From assembly GCF_042477335.2 (NCBI RefSeq), contig NC_091254.1:99597001-99661000 (forward strand): DNA of 64,000 nt. The letters run 5' to 3'. This document shows positions 59,305-64,000 of this stretch, piece by piece. Positions within the stretch are counted from its first letter, which is position 1; each line of letters opens with the position of its first letter. The notes beneath the pieces are model-generated. The model was not told the origin of the DNA and did no database searches. It saw nothing but the letters and a program-made list of their open reading frames with translations. Made by a program: the position numbers and the translations under genes. Source of the stretch: Ovis canadensis (taxonomy: Eukaryota > Chordata > Mammalia > Artiodactyla > Bovidae).

Positions 59305-59502
59305 CGCATACGTGTGCGTGTGCACAGCAAACATACATGTAAACGCATCTGCGCGTGTGCACACGGAACACATGCACACACGTCTACACATGTGCACACG
59401 GAACACACACTACACACACCTGTGCATGTGCACGCTGAGCACACACGTCCACACGTGTGCCCACTGAACACACACGCACACACGTCCACACGTGTGCACA
59501 CA
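59305..59502. repeat. CA-rich degenerate minisatellite
   Basis: Units of about 27-30 bp combine GTGCACACGGAACACA with CACACACGTCCACACGTG. The alternating purine/pyrimidine content could favour Z-DNA. Confidence 0.85.
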
Positions 59503-60190
59503 GGCTCCCCCTGGGAGCGGGGTCCAGGGCTTTGGGAGACGAGTTTTCTACGTTCACCTGATGCCTGTCCATATTACTGTTCAGTTTTAAAAACACAAAC
59601 ATACAACAAAAAAGTGGTCAGTAGATATTTTTCAGCCTCTCCCATGACACCAACCCTGCCCCTCCCAGCCCCATTTGCCCAGATGGGGACTTTGAGGGAG
59701 GGGGTGACTCGGGAGGAGAGAGCCATTTGCAGGCAGAATCTGAGGCTGACCCTGTCCCCACAGAGGCTCTCCGGACAGAGGAGAGCAGGATGGCTGTCCT
59801 GGGGGCCTGACCCTCCCACTGGGGGGCACGTGAAGCCGAGGAGGGACCCAGGCCACCCAGAGGCGTGTAGAGGGGGGTGGGCCGCAGACCCCCCGGGAGC
59901 AGAGCCCTGATGGAGGCTTCAGAGCAGACGTCAGCGGGCCTGTCTGAGGGGCTCTGATTAGGGCAAGAGAACTGCTCGCCTTCTCCACCCTCAAGCTCCT
60001 GAGTCTGGGTTCCAGTGCTTTCAGTCCTGTGAGTCCTGTCCTCTGGGCCCCCAGAAGGGAAGAGGCACAGCCTGCTCCGGGCTCTGGCAGAAAGGGCTGG
60101 CCCTGCTGTCTCCACCATCAGCCGCCCCGGGGCAGGGCTGGGGACCTTTGCAAAACTGAGGCCGGAGGCCTAGCCCCCGGGCCAAAGCAA

Positions 60191-61357
60191 TTCAGTTCAT
60201 TTCCCTGTTGACATCTGCTGGGTCATGGAAAAAGCAAGAGTTCCAGGAGACAGCTCCTTCTGCTTTATGGACTATGCCTAAGCCTCCGACTGTGTGGATC
60301 ACAATCAACTGTGGAAAATTCTTCAAGAGATGGGAATACCAGACCACCTGACATGCCTCTTGAGAAATCTGTATGCAGGTCAGGAAGCAACAGTTAGAAC
60401 TGGACATGGAACAACAGACTCGTTCCAAATACGAAAAGGAGTACATCAAGGTTGTATATTGTCACCCTGCTTATTTAACTTCTATGCAGAATACATCATG
60501 AGAAATGCTGGGCTGGAAGAAGCACAAGCTGGAATCAAGATTGTTGGGAGAAATAGCAATAACCTCAGATATGCAGATGACACCACCCCTATGGCAGAAA
60601 GTGAAGAGGAACTCAAAAGCCTCTTGATGAAAGTGAAAGAGGAGAGTAAAAAAGTTGGCTTAAAGCTCAACATTCTGAAAACAAAGATCACGGCATCTGG
60701 TCCCATCACTTCATGGGAAATTGATGGGGAAACAGTGGAAACAGTGTCAGACTTTATTTTGGGGAGCTCCAAAATCACTGCAGATGGTGACTGCAGCCAT
60801 GAAATTAAAAGATGCTTACTCCTTGGAAGAAAAGTTATGACCAACCTAGTCAGCATATTCAAAAGCAGAGACATTACTTTGCCGACTAAGGTCTGTCTAG
60901 TCAAGGCTATGGTTTTTCCTGTGGTCATGGATGGAAGTGAGAGTTGGACTGTGAAGAAGGCTGAGCACTGAAGAATTGATGCTTTTGAACTGTGGTGTTG
61001 GAGAAGACTCTTGAGAGTCCCTTGGACTGCAAGGAGATCCAACCAGTCCATTCTTAAGGAGATCAGCCCTGGGATTTCTTTGGAAGGAATGATGCTAAAG
61101 CTGAAGCTCCAGTACTTTGGCCACCTCATGCGAAGAGTTGACTCATTGGAAAAGACTCCGATGCTGGGAGGGATTGCGGGCAGGAGGAGAAGGGGACGAC
61201 AGAGGATGAGATGGCTGGATGACATCACCGACTTGATGGACGTGAGTCTGAGTGAACTCCGGGAGATGGTGATGGACAGGGAGGCCTGGCGTGCTGCGAT
61301 TCCTGGGGTCACAAGGAGTCAGACACAACTGAGTGACTGAACTGAACTGAACTGAAC
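60191..61357 (+). mobile_element. BovB LINE 3' part with readable reverse-transcriptase core
   Basis: About 1.17 kb of forward BovB. The frame 60294-60971 is open for 225 codons and includes HNQLWKILQEMGIPDHL and a YADD catalytic motif (LRYADDTTPMAESE). A stop at 60969-60971 interrupts the C-terminus, which resumes as [20 protein letters not shown]. The 5' side is cut, so the endonuclease is missing. The 5' edge (TTCAGTTCATTTCCC) may be a junction or rearrangement. Confidence 0.93.
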
Positions 61358-64000
61358 TTCTCTGTTGACCAGACTCCAAGAACAGTAGGACAATTAAGGG
61401 AGGAGGCTGGGTCCTGTCTCTGATTCCTGAAGTCAGGAGACCTCGCAGACCACATATGCGCAGAAAGACTCTCTGGAGACCAAAGGAGGGTCATGTCAAG
61501 GGATGTTCTACCCAGACGCCTCTGTAGTAAAACCACCTTGTCTAAGAGATGTGTGTGCACACAGGAGGATCCTTAGACAGACCAAGTGTGGGCTGTGAAC
61601 CAGGCAACTCAAAATGACTGGCCACAAGAAGCCCGGAAGAAAGGTCCCGTAAAAGTAATTCCGATCACGATGAGGGCCTGACCCAGTGCCTCTGAGTGCC
61701 TCCCTGAGTCCCCCACGTGTCTGTCCACGCGTACTGGACTCTTTTTCCTCTTAACAAACATTTTACTTACTAAACTGCTTTCCGTCTTTGTGGGAATTCT
61801 TTTCTGCAAAGCTGAAGGCAGGGCCTCGTCACCGGCCCCGGGCCTCGTGGCTGGGATCTGGTGCTTCCACTGCCGGGACCCAGCCTCGGTCTCTGGCTGG
61901 GAACCAAAGCCCCCATCCACGCTGCTGCAGGCCGAGGCCCCCGAGATCAAAATGAGGAGGCTGGGCCGTCTCTTTATGGCTCCACAGTCTCGGGCAGGAG
62001 AGCACCGGGCAGCCAGGAGCCCGTCTGCTGGCTGGCTTTCTGGAAGGTTCCCACCTGGTTTCTTCCCAAGGCCTCCCTCTATCTATCTCGGTCCATGGGG
62101 GTCGTCCAGGGGGACCCAGGATCGGTACCCGGGCCCTGGCAGATAACGCAGGTGGAGTGGAAGGGGAGCCTCCACCCTGCAGCCCTCTGGGGCAGCTCTC
62201 GAAGCCGGTGTAGCCTCGGGACCCGCAGGGGAGGACCTGAAGATTGCCCTGCAGTGAGTCTCCCCGAGGACCCAGCGCCCCTGGGAACTGGCGGGGCCCA
62301 CCTGCACCTCAGGCTGTCCCACTCCCAGCCCAGCGAGAGGACAGTGGTGATCCGGGTGCTGAGAAGGGCGCAGCTGGAGTCCCTTCGCAGCCGGGGACGG
62401 CAGGGCCTCCCCCTGGGCCTGCATCTGCCCCAGGCCCCCGGACGGCAGGCGCCCCTCCGCCTCCGCCAGCCCCGCCTCTCAGGCACCATGAAGGCTGCTT
62501 GGCGGCTCCTCTGCTCCTCCCTGATAGGGCAGAGGCTGTGTTATTGTTCCCCCCCTTCCTGCCCTTTAAGGGTTTTTCCAATCTCGGGGAAATGTACGCA
62601 ATTTACCTAAGAGGACGGGGAGAAAAGAGCTCTAGAGGCCTGAAAATAAACCGACCTCTGCTAAAGCAGGACGGACCCGAGCCCCCTCCAGGCTCTCGCC
62701 AGGTCAGACTGTCTGCCATGGCAAGAGGCCAGGGTTGTGCACTGCACAAGTCAGCTCGAGCATGCACGCCATGGAAGAGTTTTGCTTCCAAGCTTACCAG
62801 GATAAAAAGGATTTTTTCATTAATATAAAGAAGAATGGAGCCAAAGTGAATGGCGTGTTGCACAAGTGAGACCAAATGCAACTGAAAGCTTTCCAGCCTG
62901 AATTGTGAGAAAAAAATGCTGAACTTGGACAGCAGTTAGTGAAACAGAACGGGACTGTCTGATGCACATTTATCCCCTCCGTTTTCGAAGGTCTACGTGT
63001 GGGTCGCTACGACCTAGACCTGGAGTGACCCCCGACTCAGGTGACAAGAGCAGCTTGCAGAGACGTGTCACCGCCCTCTGAGCGCCAAACAGAATTCCAC
63101 CCCAGACCCCAGGTGTAAGCCTGTCGCGCAGGTCCGGTGTCACGCACGCTTTCTAATCTCTCTCCTTAGACATCTTTCGCAAAAATCAGTACCCTTGCAC
63201 GGATGTGGAAAAACTCGAGCGTGTAAGTAGCTCTGTCAAAGTCAGTTCAGCCACCCAGTGTTAGTTGCTCGATGCCACACTTTCAGAGCTGCCGACCCAC
63301 TGGCAGCCGCCCTCTGCCCCCCACGGAGAGAAGACCCTTCCAGGCCGCTTCTCCAGTGCCTGCCTGGAACTGCCCTGTGGCCCACGTGGTGGGGACGGGG
63401 GCACCCAGCGAATCTCGACCAGGCTCCCACCTGGCTGGGTGGGTCCTGGGGCCTCCTGACCCCCCGAGCCTTGATTCTCCCAGCACCGAGAGAGAGGCAA
63501 ATCAGTCTGCCCCGCAGGGTGTCTGAGATCATTCAGACAAGGAACTGAACCATCAGAACTCAGTGCAAGCACAAGGCCGACCTCACTGCTCTCAAGGTTT
63601 GACCCTGGAGATGTGGGGAAGCGTCCCGCACTGTTTCGACTCCTGGGAAAAAAGGCATAGACTTATTTCGTGCCTTTCCTGAACGCAGGTTTTTCTACGG
63701 TAGTAATAGCATGTAGTAGCAAATTGCCCTCTGAAGGACCAAGAGTCAGTGTCTGCGCTGGCGCGGGGGTGGGGGCCATGAGCGGGAATGACATCTTTGT
63801 TTCCCTACAGAGCGCGTCCTCCGTGAATCCTGTGTCTGTTGATTCATTAGAGAACAGTGGTCCGCTTTTATTTGTTGGAGCTGAAATGATGCAGAGACTC
63901 AGACCTCAGCTCAGCGCGAGGAGGGACCACAGCTGGGGCCTGGGGGTGGGCTGCTGGTCGGCTGTGGCCGGGGGCACGCGGTGAGCCGGGACCCTCCCCG
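61358..64000. other. Intergenic, right edge
   Basis: Single-copy sequence with a Pro/Arg-rich open region at 61.8-62.8 kb. No ATP11A coding exon was recognised. Confidence 0.45.

Noticed and set aside
59267..59910. His/Thr/Cys-rich frames
   Set aside because: They translate the CA-rich tandem repeat at 59305-59502.
60482..61312. 276-codon frame on the minus strand
   Set aside because: It is the antisense of the BovB ORF2 C-terminal half at 60191-61357.
61358..64000. First coding exons of ATP11A, expected beyond TUBGCP3 by human synteny
   Set aside because: I looked for the N-terminal ATP11A sequence and found none. The gene probably starts further right.
1..64000. A novel defence or mobile gene system
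   Set aside because: The window is ordinary bovid chromosomal DNA with one half gene and repeats. Apart from the candidate double-CxxC exon, nothing suggests an undescribed multi-gene system.

Overview
The window is nuclear DNA of a bovid ruminant (cattle, buffalo, sheep or goat lineage). The evidence is the interspersed repeats: many Bov-tA/Bov-A2 SINEs, several BovB (RTE-type) LINE copies, CHR-type tRNA-derived SINEs, a bovine-type LTR, and older L1, MIR and L2 debris. The only recognised gene is TUBGCP3, the gamma-tubulin complex component GCP3. In the human genome this gene lies at 13q34, beside ATP11AUN and ATP11A.

Positions 1-17,839 carry the 5' half of TUBGCP3 on the minus strand: eleven coding exons with GT-AG junctions and consistent phases, encoding residues 1-445 of a protein of about 907 residues. 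The gene reads from right to left. The start codon lies in a CpG-rich, TATA-less promoter region (about 17.5-18.15 kb), and exon 11 ends at 3,460. The remaining exons lie beyond the left edge. The introns hold four minisatellites with units of 51, about 52, 31 and 39 bp, several CA runs, an old L1 3' end, two SINEs and a DNA-transposon fragment. The approximately 52-bp array runs into the splice donor of exon 11 and carries copies of it.

Positions about 18,150-64,000 are the intergenic region upstream of TUBGCP3. They consist largely of repeats separated by GC-rich single-copy sequence. The main landmark is a minus-strand BovB copy of about 3 kb (29,669-34,384), split by a 1,649-bp solo LTR (29,936-31,584) with an exact 6-bp target duplication. 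Another BovB 3' fragment (60,191-61,357) keeps a readable reverse-transcriptase core. No ATP11A exon was recognised.

The one unexplained coding-like signal is on the minus strand at 37,850-38,130. It is an open frame of 92 codons with two CxxC pairs, a good splice acceptor at its 5' end, and an AATAAA signal 60 bp after the stop. It could be the last exon of an unrecognised gene. I found no CRISPR array, operon, prophage or other prokaryote-type system. The many long GC-rich open frames look like by-products of base composition and tandem repeats.
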